Shown here piece by piece: positions 28,155 to 36,798 of a stretch of DNA of 64,000 nucleotides. How positions within the stretch are numbered: the first letter of the stretch is position 1; every line of letters begins with the position of its first letter. Source of the DNA: CBDDFV01 sp965227335 (GTDB lineage: Bacteria; Planctomycetota; Phycisphaerae; Phycisphaerales; SM1A02). The translations under genes were made by a program, and so were the position numbers. The notes beneath the pieces are model-generated. The model saw only the letters and a list, made by a program, of their open reading frames with translations, was not told where the DNA came from and made no database searches. The stretch covers positions 248,001-312,000 of the forward strand of contig CBDDFV010000010.1 of assembly GCA_965227335.1 (NCBI GenBank), written 5' to 3'.

Positions 28155-28180
28155 AGGTTGGCCGGCCGGGGGCCCAACCT
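28155..28180. repeat. Degenerate REP-like palindrome after nadK
   Basis: The segment reads AGGTTGG...CCCAACCT with a GC-rich centre and lacks one base of the arm found in the REPs around the transposase at 38-39 kb. It directly follows a small hairpin (CACGGC, TCC, GCCGTG; 28141-28155). It may be an old satellite copy of that REP family. Confidence 0.55.
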
Positions 28181-28207
28181 ACGCCATGAGGTTGGTCGAA
28201 CCAATCC

Positions 28208-28864
28208 CTACTTCACGACCAGCAGTCTGAACTGATAGTCCTCGAACACGACGTCCACGCGGTCGAACGGTGTCTGAGACGCGACCCGCGGATGCAGGTA
28301 GATCCGCGTGATGTTGTTTCCGATGCTCTCGATCTGCACGTCCTGACCGTACAGGCCCAGCGTCATTCGGTTCAGACTGGCGAGCAGATCGCGCCGGTTG
28401 CGGGTGGCCCAGTCGATGAAGACCGCCTTGTCCTGGCCGCGCTCGCGCATCGCGTGTTTCGTGCGCTCCGAGACGACCTGCTCCCACAGGAGTTCGTACT
28501 CCTCCGCCTGCAGACACCCGATCAGGTGACTCAGCACGTGCTCCGGGAGCTTGGCCCGCAGGACGACCTCGCCGGAATCCGCTTCGTCGCGGGTCCGGAA
28601 CGCGGCGGCGCCGGTCTCGTCCGTCTGCTCCGCCGCGCGTCGCAACGCCGACTTCCGCTTCGCTCCGTCGATGTACACGATCTTCGTGCCGTCTTCGAGG
28701 ATGACCTCGTCCGGCAACTCCGTCTCCGACGCGGACTGGTAGTAGGCCGGACGGTGACGGTACTCGACCCGGTAAGTCTCACACCCGAGGCACGTCGTCA
28801 CGACCGCCCCCCCCGACGCGGCGAGCAACGATCGCATCAGCATCGTCCGACGAGTTCGCTTCAT
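28208..28864 (-). CDS. Hypothetical lipoprotein
   Basis: 218 residues with a basic start (MKRTRRTMLMRS) and a lipobox at about TTCLGC (Cys28). The mature part has a short charged linker, a helical centre (HLIGCLQAEEYELLWEQVVS and RNRRDLLASLNRM) and a beta-rich C-terminal third (GNNITRIYLHPRVA, VDVVFEDYQFRLLVVK). No known family is recognised. Its start codon overlaps the nadB stop (ATGA), so it is probably co-translated downstream of nadB. Confidence 0.7.
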   Translation of the reverse strand: MKRTRRTMLMRSLLAASGGAVVTTCLGCETYRVEYRHRPAYYQSASETELPDEVILEDGTKIVYIDGAKRKSALRRAAEQTDETGAAAFRTRDEADSGEVVLRAKLPEHVLSHLIGCLQAEEYELLWEQVVSERTKHAMRERGQDKAVFIDWATRNRRDLLASLNRMTLGLYGQDVQIESIGNNITRIYLHPRVASQTPFDRVDVVFEDYQFRLLVVK

Positions 28865-30543
28865 GAGTTCAACGCCGTCTCCGCCGCGCGGCGGACGGGC
28901 CGTCGGCGCGGCTCACCCGCCCCGACCGACCATGAAGCATGTACGAGCCAGTCGTCCGACGGTTCCGGGAAGTCCAGCCGCGTGTGCACGCCGCGCGACT
29001 CCGTCCGCTGTTTCGCGGCCCGTGTGATCAGGGCGGCGACGGTGATGAGGTTCTGCACTTCCCAGCCGGTCGGATCATCGAAGATCTTGTCCATGGTGTA
29101 CCGGCCCCAGAAGTCGAACATGTCTTCGGCGTCCGCCATTTTCGCGCCCGTCCGCTGGATGCCGACGTTGCGCCACATCGCGCTGCGCAGACTGGAGCGG
29201 ACGTCGCTGAGGTCGAGTTCGCCGTGTTCGGAGATCCGGATGTCGCTGATGATCCGGGCCGGCCCGACGGCGCCGTTGGCCATCTCGCCCGCCGCGCTCC
29301 CCGCCCGTTTCCCGAAGACCATCCCTTCGAGGAGGCTGTTGCTGGCGAGTCGGTTGGCGCCGTGGAGTCCGTTGCACGCCGCCTCGCCGCACGCGTAGAG
29401 ACCGGGGACCGTCGTGCGTCCGTCGAGGTCGGACCAGACGCCGCCGATGGTGTAATGCGCACACGGGCGGACCGGGATGAGGTCGACGGCGGGATCGAGA
29501 TCGAACGCCGCGAGCGTCCGCGCCAGCCCCGGGAACCGCGTGGAGAAGAAGTCCGGCCCGAGGTGACGCACGTCGAGGAACACGGAGGGATCGCCGGACC
29601 GCGCGAGATGCTCCACGATTGCGCGGCTGACGACGTCGCGCGGCGCAAGCTCCGCCATCTCATGCGCATCAACCATGAACCGCACGCCCTGGCGATCGAC
29701 CAGCCGCCCGCCCTCGCCTCGCACCGCCTCGGTGATCAGCGTCCGCGTCGCGCCCGGAACGTACAGCGTCGTCGGGTGGAACTGCATGAACTCGAGATCC
29801 GCGACCTCCGCCCCGGCCCGGTACGCCATCGCGAGACCGTCGCCCGTCGCGACCCTCGGGTTCGTCGTCTCCCGGTAGACCTGGCCCGCCCCGCCCGTCG
29901 CGAGAATCGTCGCCCGCGCCCAGATGATCTGCAGACCGTACCGCGGGTGGTGCGTGATCGCGCCGAGGACCGGCGCTTCACCTCGCGCGGCGCCGTTCGT
30001 GAGCAGGTCCAGCGCGAAGCAGTGATCGAACACGCGGATCCCGTCGTGACCGCGAACGACCGCGGACAGCACGCGGATCAGCTCCGCGCCCGTCGCCGCG
30101 CCGTCGGAGTGCACGATGCGTCGATGCCGATGTCCGCCTTCGCGGGTGAGGTCGACGGCGCCGTCGGGCGTGCGGTCGAGACGCATGCCGCATTCGAGCA
30201 GTTCGTGGATCGCCTCCGCCCCGTGTTCGACGAGGGCGGTCACGGCGTCGACATCACAGAGTCCCGCCCCGGCGTCGAGCGTGTCCTGCACATGCGATTC
30301 CAGGGAGTCCTCCTCCGAGAGCACCGCCGCGACGCCGCCCTGCGCCCACGCGCTGGACGACACGTCGAGTTCATCCTTGCCGAGCAGGATGACGTCGCCG
30401 TGGGTCGCCGCCTCCACCGCCGCCCGCATGCCGGCCACGCCGCCGCCGATGACCAGCGTGTCGGTGAAGACATGCGGCAGCAGCAGCGATCGGAACGGGA
30501 TGAGGTAGCGGCGTTCGCCGAAGAGGAGGTCCAAGGGCGTCAA
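28861..30543 (-). CDS. nadB: L-aspartate oxidase
   Basis: It oxidises L-aspartate to iminoaspartate with FAD, the first step of NAD synthesis from aspartate. Motifs are the FAD-binding GGGVAGMRAAVEA, SSSAWAQGGVAAVLS, GGHRHRRIVHSDGAATG, ATGGAGQVYRETTNP, EFMQFHPTTLY, CAHYTIGGVWSD and ACGEAACNGLHGANRLASNS. No ATG lies before the FAD motif; a TTG at 30543 overlaps the stop of the upstream gene (TTGA) and gives 560 residues, close to family length, so a coupled TTG start is chosen. nadA and nadC are not in the window. The operon order is TolB-like, nadB, lipoprotein. Confidence 0.93.
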   Translation of the reverse strand: MTPLDLLFGERRYLIPFRSLLLPHVFTDTLVIGGGVAGMRAAVEAATHGDVILLGKDELDVSSSAWAQGGVAAVLSEEDSLESHVQDTLDAGAGLCDVDAVTALVEHGAEAIHELLECGMRLDRTPDGAVDLTREGGHRHRRIVHSDGAATGAELIRVLSAVVRGHDGIRVFDHCFALDLLTNGAARGEAPVLGAITHHPRYGLQIIWARATILATGGAGQVYRETTNPRVATGDGLAMAYRAGAEVADLEFMQFHPTTLYVPGATRTLITEAVRGEGGRLVDRQGVRFMVDAHEMAELAPRDVVSRAIVEHLARSGDPSVFLDVRHLGPDFFSTRFPGLARTLAAFDLDPAVDLIPVRPCAHYTIGGVWSDLDGRTTVPGLYACGEAACNGLHGANRLASNSLLEGMVFGKRAGSAAGEMANGAVGPARIISDIRISEHGELDLSDVRSSLRSAMWRNVGIQRTGAKMADAEDMFDFWGRYTMDKIFDDPTGWEVQNLITVAALITRAAKQRTESRGVHTRLDFPEPSDDWLVHASWSVGAGEPRRRPVRRAAETALNS

Positions 30544-31703
30544 TCCATCGGTTTGACGAGTTCCGCGACCCAGACCTGCGACGTGCCGGACGCATCGCGC
30601 TGGCTCGTCCACATCAGGTGGTCGCCGGTGGAATCGAAGACGGGCAGGCCGTCGAAGCCGCCGGCGTGGGTGATGCGTCGCTTCGACGCCTCGTGTCGAC
30701 CGCCGGGCGCCCTGGTGTTGATTGCGTAGACCTCGTAGTTGAAGTGGCCTTCCTCGCTCGTCGCGTAGACGAGCTCGCGTCCTTCCGGATCCCAGAACGG
30801 CGCCCAGTTGACGTGCTCGTTGTCGGTGAGCGCGACTTCGTTGGTCGTCCCGGTGATCCGGCCGTCGCGGTCGTAGACGAGTTCGGCCATGAAGAGCTGG
30901 AGTTCGTTGTTGCCGCGCCGGTCGGAGCGATAGCAGATGCGCTTCTCGTCGGGCGAGAAGAACGGTCCGCCGTCGTAGCCTTCGGCGTCGATCAGCGTGG
31001 CGACCTGATCGGACTCGAGATCCTTCACGTAGAGGTTCCCGCCCGACGGATAGTCCTTCTCCGCGTAACGACAGAAGAGCAGGTGTCGGCCGTCCTTGGT
31101 GAGCGAGCATTCGGCGAGGTACGCGCCGGAGTCCGAGAGAATCGGCTTCAGCGATTCGATCGATCCGTCCGCGGTGTCGAGATTGCACTCGACGATCGTC
31201 ATCTCCTTCGGAAACTGCCACTTGTAGCGGGAGCTGCCGCGCTGGTAGCCGGCGACGTCGGGATCGGTCGGCGGGACGAGCGTGGACCCGAAGATGACGG
31301 TGTTCGGCTTCGTCGGGTGGAACCAGCCGCACGTGTTGGACGACCCGGGCGGGCTCAGTCGCTTGTGGTTCGCGAGCCCCGTGATCTTGCCGTTGCGGTC
31401 GCGGACGACGTCGGCGACGTACATCTGGTAGTAGCGTTCGGCCGGCTCGCCGATCGCGGGAACCGCCACCGCCTGGAAGATGATCTTCGAGTCGTCCGGC
31501 GAGAAGTAGGACTCGCCCGCCTTCAGGAACTGCTCCGGCAGCGTGAGCTGGACGTGGTTGCGAAGGAGCGGCGACTCCTCCCGCTTCCAGTCGATCACGC
31601 CGCCCGGCTGAGCGAACGTCGGAGCCGCGAGAACGAGCGCGACGAGAAGGGTGACGAAGAGCAGCGAGAGGCGTGGAACGGCACGAACAGCGGATGCAAG
31701 CAT
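30540..31703 (-). CDS. Exported TolB-like (PD40) beta-propeller protein
   Basis: 387 residues with a signal peptide (RLSLLFVTLLVALVLAAPTFAQ). Repeated WD40-like PD40 units are visible: ESYFSPDDSKIIFQA, GWFHPTKPNTVIFGST, CSLTKDGRHLLFCRY, GPFFSPDEKRICYRSDRRG, WAPFWDPEGRELVYATSEEG and LPVFDSTGDHLMWTSQRD. They follow the SPDGxxIxFxSxR pattern of the TolB propeller. No peptidase domain is attached. It probably acts as a periplasmic binding or scaffold protein. The stop overlaps the nadB TTG start. It is divergent from the pseudouridine synthase gene, 53 bases away. Confidence 0.85.
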   Translation of the reverse strand: MLASAVRAVPRLSLLFVTLLVALVLAAPTFAQPGGVIDWKREESPLLRNHVQLTLPEQFLKAGESYFSPDDSKIIFQAVAVPAIGEPAERYYQMYVADVVRDRNGKITGLANHKRLSPPGSSNTCGWFHPTKPNTVIFGSTLVPPTDPDVAGYQRGSSRYKWQFPKEMTIVECNLDTADGSIESLKPILSDSGAYLAECSLTKDGRHLLFCRYAEKDYPSGGNLYVKDLESDQVATLIDAEGYDGGPFFSPDEKRICYRSDRRGNNELQLFMAELVYDRDGRITGTTNEVALTDNEHVNWAPFWDPEGRELVYATSEEGHFNYEVYAINTRAPGGRHEASKRRITHAGGFDGLPVFDSTGDHLMWTSQRDASGTSQVWVAELVKPMD

Positions 31704-31756
31704 GGCAGGGCCTCGGCAGGTGTCGTGGGGGCGCGGCGGCCGCCGCGCGGAAGAAA

Positions 31757-32491
31757 ATGATGATAGCCTGCCCGACCCGAGAGGACGCCCCTGCCGTGAC
31801 CGAACCCGCCGCCACCCCCTCGCCGGGGCCGTCGTCGCCGCCGCCGACGCCCGTGATCGCCCGCCACGACGGCTTCGATGTGCTCCACGTCGACGAACGC
31901 CTCCTCGTCCTCAACAAGCACGCCGGCCTGCTCAGCGTCCCCGGCATCGGACCGGAGAAGGCGGACTGTCTCGTCAGCCGGGCCGCATCGATCTACGACG
32001 GGGCCCGAATCGTCCATCGCCTCGACCGCGACACGTCCGGCGTCATCGTCCTCGCCCGCGACGCGGAGGCTCACCGCGAACTCAGCCGCCAGTTTCAGGA
32101 TCGCGAGACGGAGAAGACGTACCTCGCGGTCGTCGGCGGCGTGGTCGAGGCGGACGCCGGCGAGATCGACCTGCCCATGCGGAAGGACCTCGACGACCCG
32201 CCCCGGCAGATCATCGACCACGAGCACGGACGCGCGGCGGTCACCCGCTGGCGGGTTCTCGAACGCCATGACGACCGCACCCGTCTCGAACTCACGCCGA
32301 TCACGGGACGTTCGCACCAGTTGCGTCTTCACCTGAAGACGATCGGCCACCCGATCCTCGGCGACAACCTCTACGCCCCGCCGCGCGAACTCGCGATGGC
32401 GGATCGTCTGCTGCTGCACGCGTTGCGGTTGTGGTTCGTGCATCCGGGGACGGCGGCCCCGATGGCGGTGGTGTCGGAGTGTGCGTTTTGA
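31757..32491 (+). CDS. RluA-family pseudouridine synthase
   Basis: The ATG at 31757 (a second ATG follows directly) gives 244 residues. Catalytic motif II is clear: RIVHRLDRDTSGVIVLARD, with the Asp that attacks uracil, preceded by LLVLNKHAGLLSVPG and followed by KTYLAVVGGVV, LTPITGRSHQLRLHLKTIGH and GDNLY. The N-terminal ~35 residues are a Pro/Ala-rich extension without an S4 domain. The enzyme converts uridine to pseudouridine in rRNA or tRNA; the target site cannot be told from sequence alone. A decayed copy of its 3' end lies at 34125-34240. Confidence 0.93.
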   Translation: MMIACPTREDAPAVTEPAATPSPGPSSPPPTPVIARHDGFDVLHVDERLLVLNKHAGLLSVPGIGPEKADCLVSRAASIYDGARIVHRLDRDTSGVIVLARDAEAHRELSRQFQDRETEKTYLAVVGGVVEADAGEIDLPMRKDLDDPPRQIIDHEHGRAAVTRWRVLERHDDRTRLELTPITGRSHQLRLHLKTIGHPILGDNLYAPPRELAMADRLLLHALRLWFVHPGTAAPMAVVSECAF

Positions 32492-32586
32492 GGCGCGTGG
32501 TCGGCCGCGGTGCTCGCCAGACCTGAACGCGTTCGCGGAACGGGCGATTCAGTGACGCAAGCAGGGGCGCATGGACCGGGGTTGCT

Positions 32587-33945
32587 CTAGCCGCACGCGC
32601 CCCACGCGGCAAGCAGGACCGCCAGGTCGTTCGCGTCGACGAATCCGTCGCCGTTGACGTCGCCGGCGCAGCCGGGCCTGACCGCGAGGATCGCAGCATC
32701 GCTCACGATCGAACTGGCGCCGTTGCTGATCCAGCAGGTGTAGGCGCCGATATCGTCGGCGTCCGCGGCGGCGATCACAAGCGTCGCGGACGTCGCGCCG
32801 CTCGTCCCGCCGCCATCGACCAGGTCCACGCCGTCGCGACGCCACTGGAACTCGACGCCGCCGGAGACCACGACGGACAGCGTCGCCTCGGCGCCGGCGT
32901 CAACCACGATCGACCCGGGCTGCTCGAGGATCACGGGTACGGGCACGCACGTGCCGACGTCGATGACCTCGAGGCCATTGTCGAAATCGGCGACGAACAG
33001 GAGTCCGCCCTGCGCGCGCGTGCCGCGCGGATCGCGGTCTTCGTCGATGGCCGTTTTGCCGAGCAGCATCAGGTCCGACGGCGCGCTGATGTCGATGACC
33101 GCGATCTGATCGAGCGTCTCCGAGACGTACAACCGATCGTCCTGGGCGGTGAGGTTCTCCCCGTAGTCGCCCTTCAGCGCCACCCAGTCGAGGATCTGCG
33201 GATTATTCGAATCGGTGATGTCCACCGCGTAGACCCGCTCATTGGTTGAGCTGACGTAGACCACGTTGCCGGCACGGGCGATGGCGGCGCAGTTCCCCGG
33301 GACACTGAGATCGCCAACCTCGATCGGACTCGGGATGGTGAACGGGGCGTACACCCGCAGATCACCATCCATGGCCGCCACAAAGGCAATTTCGTTCTTC
33401 AGCACGACGCCGCCCTGACGGTCGTCGACCTGCCAGGGTCCGATGGCCTCGGTGTACCACTCGCTCGGCGCCGTGGGGTCGTTGAAGAACACGGCCGAGA
33501 GCGTCGCCGCGCTGTCGGTCCGTCCGAGCACGATCCCCGCGTTCGAGAACTTGTCGAAGCCGATGATCTCAACGGTCGGGAGCGTGACGGACCCGATGAC
33601 CTGCGGCGCGGACGGGACGGAAACGTCCCAGACCTCGATGAGGTTGGAAAGGTTCGCCGTGTAGGCGAGTGCGCCTTCGACCAGGATGTGCTCCAGGTTC
33701 AAGCCGGGCGTCATGAGGGGCGTCAACCGCATCGGGTTGAGGGGATCGCTGATGTCGTAGACGTGGAGACCGAAATTCGTGGCCGCGAACGCGAAGTTCC
33801 CGCTGATCGCAACGTCGTTGTGCTTCTCGACGATATCGCTGTTATAGACCGATTCGGGCTCGCACTGGGCGTGCACGCCCGTGGTCAGGGTCAGCGCGGC
33901 GAGGCATGAGATGGCGATGGCGATGGCGGTCGATCGCATGGTCAT
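32587..33945 (-). CDS. Exported LVIVD-repeat protein with Ig-like domain and single dockerin-like half
   Basis: 452 residues with a signal peptide (AIAIAISCLAALTLTTGVHA). Residues ~35-330 hold LVIVD-type propeller repeats (GLHVYDISDPLNP, IEVWDVSVPSAP, VYAVDITDSNNP, IAVIDISAPSD, LEVIDVG). An immunoglobulin-like domain follows at ~337-425 (ILEQPGSIVVDAGAEA, FQWRRDG, GAYTCWISN). The end is one dockerin-like half, DVNGDGFVDANDLAVLLAAW, plus GACG. It is secreted and may bind ligand or matrix. It is oriented opposite to its neighbours and sits between the pseudouridine synthase gene and the decayed copy of that gene's 3' end. Confidence 0.85.
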   Translation of the reverse strand: MTMRSTAIAIAISCLAALTLTTGVHAQCEPESVYNSDIVEKHNDVAISGNFAFAATNFGLHVYDISDPLNPMRLTPLMTPGLNLEHILVEGALAYTANLSNLIEVWDVSVPSAPQVIGSVTLPTVEIIGFDKFSNAGIVLGRTDSAATLSAVFFNDPTAPSEWYTEAIGPWQVDDRQGGVVLKNEIAFVAAMDGDLRVYAPFTIPSPIEVGDLSVPGNCAAIARAGNVVYVSSTNERVYAVDITDSNNPQILDWVALKGDYGENLTAQDDRLYVSETLDQIAVIDISAPSDLMLLGKTAIDEDRDPRGTRAQGGLLFVADFDNGLEVIDVGTCVPVPVILEQPGSIVVDAGAEATLSVVVSGGVEFQWRRDGVDLVDGGGTSGATSATLVIAAADADDIGAYTCWISNGASSIVSDAAILAVRPGCAGDVNGDGFVDANDLAVLLAAWGACG

Positions 33946-34124
33946 GCTCCCTGGCGGGCCGGGGATCGAATCCGAATCGGCGACGCCGGACCTGACGCCA
34001 ACCTCTCACCACACCCCGGGGACCGGCCTCCTCGAACGCGAGTCTATCACGCCGCTCACTCCGTACGGCGGGAATCCCGGCGAGTTCGAAAACCGGAGTG
34101 GATCGCAGTTCGAGTCGCGAGGGC

Positions 34125-34240
34125 CTCCCGCCGATCTGGCCGCCGCTCCTCACCCGTCTGCTGCTGCACGCGTTGCGTCTGTCGTTCGTGCATCCGGGAC
34201 CGCCGCGCCGATGGCGGTGGTGGCGGCGGCGCCGTTCTGA
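34125..34240 (+). pseudogene. Decayed copy of the 3' end of the RluA-family gene
   Basis: Nucleotides here align with the last ~115 bases of the pseudouridine synthase gene at 31757-32491: CGTCTGCTGCTGCACGCGTT is identical, as are TTCGTGCATCCGGG and GATGGCGGTGGTG. A four-base insertion and a one-base deletion relative to the gene break and then restore the frame, so a continuous product is not made (LLLHALRLSFVHPG in one frame, TAAPMAVV in another, then a stop). No upstream part is present. The rest of the 331-base gap 33946-34276 shows nothing I can identify. Confidence 0.75.
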
Positions 34241-34276
34241 TCCCGATCACCGCCCCCGCCCCTCGGCCGCGCTACC

Positions 34277-35530
34277 ATGCTCCCCATGGGAGAAACCACG
34301 CCGGAATCCACTGTCTCCGGGAACGCCCCCGCCGCCGCGGCGATCAGCGGGCATCTCGACACCCGCACCGCGGCCACCGAAGCCGCGGACCAGGTCTACG
34401 ACGCGATGGGGCCCGGCGGGGCGGATCTCGTGGTGATGTTCCTGAGCTTCCACCATCGCGCGGCGGCGACGGAGGCGGGCGAGATCGTCCGCCGCACCCT
34501 GAACGCAAAGCACCTCCTCGCCTGCACCGCCGAAGCCGTCATCAGCGGGGCCGAGGAACGCGAGGGACGGGCGGGCGTCTCCGTCATCGCCATGCGGCTG
34601 CCCGGGGCGAGGATCACGCCGTGGTCCGTCAGCCTGAACGACGGCGCGACGGAGATCGAGAAAGACGCCGACTTCCTCGCGGAACGACTCGGGCGCGGCG
34701 ACGACTACCGCGGAACCTTCGTCCTCGCCGATCCCTTCTCGACGCCGATCACCCGGCTGATGAAGGCGTTCGAGTCCGCCGCGCCGAGCATCGGACCGGT
34801 CCTCGCGGCGGGCGGCATGGCGTCCGGCTCCGCCCGGCCGGGCCAGAACGTGCTGTTGCTGGACGATCGCGTCTATTCGGCCGGCGCCATCGGCGTTTCG
34901 TTGTCGGGGGATGTCGACATCGACTTCGTGGTGAGCCAGGGGTGTCGTCCGATCGGCAAGCCGCTCGTCGTCACCGGCGCGACGGGCAACATCGTCAACC
35001 AGCTTGGCGGCCGCCCGCCGCTCGAGGTGCTGCGGGAGATGGCCGGCGACATGAGCGAGGCGGACCGCCAGCTGATGTCGAAGGGCGTCCTGCTCGGGCT
35101 CGTGCTCGACGAGTACAAGGACCGCTTCGGGCGCGGCGACTTCGCGGTGCGAAACATCCTCGGCATCAACCAGGAGAGCGGCGCGGTGGCGGTCGGCGAT
35201 CGACCCCGCGTCGGACAGACCGTGCAGTTCCACGTCCGGGACGCGGCGACGGCGACGGAGGATCTGCAACTGCTGCTCGATGCGCAGCAGCTTCACGATC
35301 CGCCGCTCGCGGGGCTGCTGTTCACGTGCAACGGTCGGGGGACGCGGCTGTTCGATGAGCCGAATCACGACGCCTCGATCGTGTCGACGCGTCTCGGCGG
35401 GCCGCCGCTCGCGGGTTTCTTCGCGGCGGGGGAGATCGGTCCGATCGGGCCGCGCACGGTGTTTCATGGTCAGACGGCGAGTCTGGCGTTGATCCGTCGC
35501 CGACGTCGCCCGGGCGTGGCGGACGCCTGA
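34277..35530 (+). CDS. FIST-domain sensory protein
   Basis: 417 residues from the ATG at 34277; ATG 34286 (MGETTPES) is equally possible, and neither has a good ribosome site. The N-terminal FIST domain (residues ~30-240) shows DLVVMFLSFHH, LNAKHLLACTAEAVISG and AGGMASGSARPG; the FIST_C domain (~250-400) shows SQGCRPIGKPLVVT, FAVRNILGINQESGAV and GLLFTCNGRGTRLF with the C-terminal GEIGPIG. FIST proteins are predicted small-ligand sensors, often for amino acids, associated with signalling. No kinase or cyclase is fused or adjacent. Confidence 0.88.
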   Translation: MLPMGETTPESTVSGNAPAAAAISGHLDTRTAATEAADQVYDAMGPGGADLVVMFLSFHHRAAATEAGEIVRRTLNAKHLLACTAEAVISGAEEREGRAGVSVIAMRLPGARITPWSVSLNDGATEIEKDADFLAERLGRGDDYRGTFVLADPFSTPITRLMKAFESAAPSIGPVLAAGGMASGSARPGQNVLLLDDRVYSAGAIGVSLSGDVDIDFVVSQGCRPIGKPLVVTGATGNIVNQLGGRPPLEVLREMAGDMSEADRQLMSKGVLLGLVLDEYKDRFGRGDFAVRNILGINQESGAVAVGDRPRVGQTVQFHVRDAATATEDLQLLLDAQQLHDPPLAGLLFTCNGRGTRLFDEPNHDASIVSTRLGGPPLAGFFAAGEIGPIGPRTVFHGQTASLALIRRRRRPGVADA

Positions 35531-35562
35531 GCGGAGCGTCGGGGTCTTGACGGGAAACGAAA

Positions 35563-35592
35563 ACGCGGCGCCGGGAAGGTCCGACGCCGCGT
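35563..35592 (-). terminator. Rho-independent terminator of the dockerin-tailed gene
   Basis: ACGCGGCG and CGCCGCGT form an 8-base stem. Read on the minus strand it is followed by TTTCGTTT, which suits the gene ending at 35625. It lies between convergent genes. Confidence 0.6.
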
Positions 35593-35624
35593 GGATTCCG
35601 TGGTGAGCCGCCTCGTCGAGGCGA

Positions 35625-36500
35625 TCAGGGGCTGCAGGGGCCCCAGTCGGCGAGGAGGATGGCGATGTCTTCGTTATTGATGACGAAGTCGCCGTTGAGA
35701 TCGCCGCCGAGGCAGTTGTACTCGACGCCCCACGCCGCGAGCAGCTGGGCGAGGTCCTGCGCGTTCACGCCTCCGTCGTTATTGAGATCGTTGGGGCACG
35801 GGTTCGGCGCGGGTTGCTCCGGGAAGTCCTTGCCGTTGCCGACGAAGAGGGTGCTGGTGATGTCGACGCGATCGCCCGGGGTCAGGATGAAGTCGACCTT
35901 GATGGCGGCCGGTCCGGGGTTGAGTCCCGGCGCGGGTTGCGACGGGAAGGGCGCGCCGAAGATCTGGCTGGTCTGGATGATCGACTTGCCGGACGCGGTG
36001 AGCTGGAACGGCGCGCCGAACTGGGTGGCGGCGATTTCACTGTTGAACGAGGCGGACCAGACGTCGCTCTCGAAGTTGGTGACGGCGCCGCCGTCGGAAT
36101 CGGAGACGAGGGCCATCGTGACGACGCCGCCGACGAGGGCGTCGACGGTCTCGGTGCCGCAGGCGGGCTGGGCGACGACCACGGTGAACCGCTTGGGCAG
36201 CAACGTGAAGTTCTCGGCGGTGATGCTGCTCGTGAGCACTTCCTCGCCGCGCACGTTGTCATTGGTGTTGAGCGTCCAGTCGACCCGCCAGGAGTTGTCG
36301 GGCGCGACTTCCTCGCCCGCGAAGGTGACGCCGTCGATCAGGTTGATTTCGGTGGGGGCGAGGTCGAGGTACACCACGGAGTCGGCGTCCACCAGCATGG
36401 CGACGCTCGTCTGCGGTACGACATCGGCCTGACTCACCCCCGCGATGACCGCGATCGCGGCCGTACCCACCCGGCGTGCTCGATCGATTCTCGATGGCAT
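35625..36500 (-). CDS. Exported hypothetical protein with two dockerin-like repeats
   Basis: The ATG at 36500 gives 291 residues with a signal region (ARRVGTAAIAVIAGVSQADV); GGGAG lies about 12 bases upstream. The body (~25-220) is a beta-rich domain with segments such as SVVYLDLAPTEINLIDG, PDNSWRVDWTLNTNDN and DFILTPGDRVDITSTLFVGN; I do not recognise a family. The tail (~225-291) has two dockerin halves: DLNNDGGVNAQDLAQLLAAW and DLNGDFVINNEDIAILLADW ending GPCSP. A terminator follows at 35592-35563. Confidence 0.75.
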   Translation of the reverse strand: MPSRIDRARRVGTAAIAVIAGVSQADVVPQTSVAMLVDADSVVYLDLAPTEINLIDGVTFAGEEVAPDNSWRVDWTLNTNDNVRGEEVLTSSITAENFTLLPKRFTVVVAQPACGTETVDALVGGVVTMALVSDSDGGAVTNFESDVWSASFNSEIAATQFGAPFQLTASGKSIIQTSQIFGAPFPSQPAPGLNPGPAAIKVDFILTPGDRVDITSTLFVGNGKDFPEQPAPNPCPNDLNNDGGVNAQDLAQLLAAWGVEYNCLGGDLNGDFVINNEDIAILLADWGPCSP

Positions 36501-36798
36501 GGTGACGAATCTCCCGCATAAAGATGACCGATGAGTCCGCGTCGGATCTCCGCCGACGAACGTCTCACCGGACACGGTCCGCGACCACCCCTGGCCTCCG
36601 CCCCCAGCCGCGCTCGGACCGCTCCGAACAGATAGGCAAAATAGCCGCCATCGGACCAAAAAGCACGGAAAGGTCATGGACGGCGTTATCGGACAGCATA
36701 GTGAATCGGGCCGCCCGAATCGATAGGAATTGATTGGTTCCGGGATCGACCCGCGTTTCCGCCGTCGTGACCAGCCTCCACGGCCGTAGAATGCCGCC
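36501..36798. other. Intergenic region between divergent genes, nothing specific seen
   Basis: 298 bases between the divergent dockerin-tailed gene and the PilB/GspE gene. It is less GC-rich in part (around 36630-36740) than the flanks, as expected for promoters of both genes. I found no convincing paired promoter elements, repeat or small gene. Confidence 0.5.

Noticed and set aside
30544..31947. Upstream in-frame extension of nadB
   Set aside because: It runs through the TolB-like gene in another frame and is Arg/Pro-rich; the coupled TTG at 30543 fits the family length.
33946..34124. Functional gene or promoter for the FIST gene in this gap
   Set aside because: No frame with motif or ribosome site; only the decayed RluA end beyond 34125 is recognisable.
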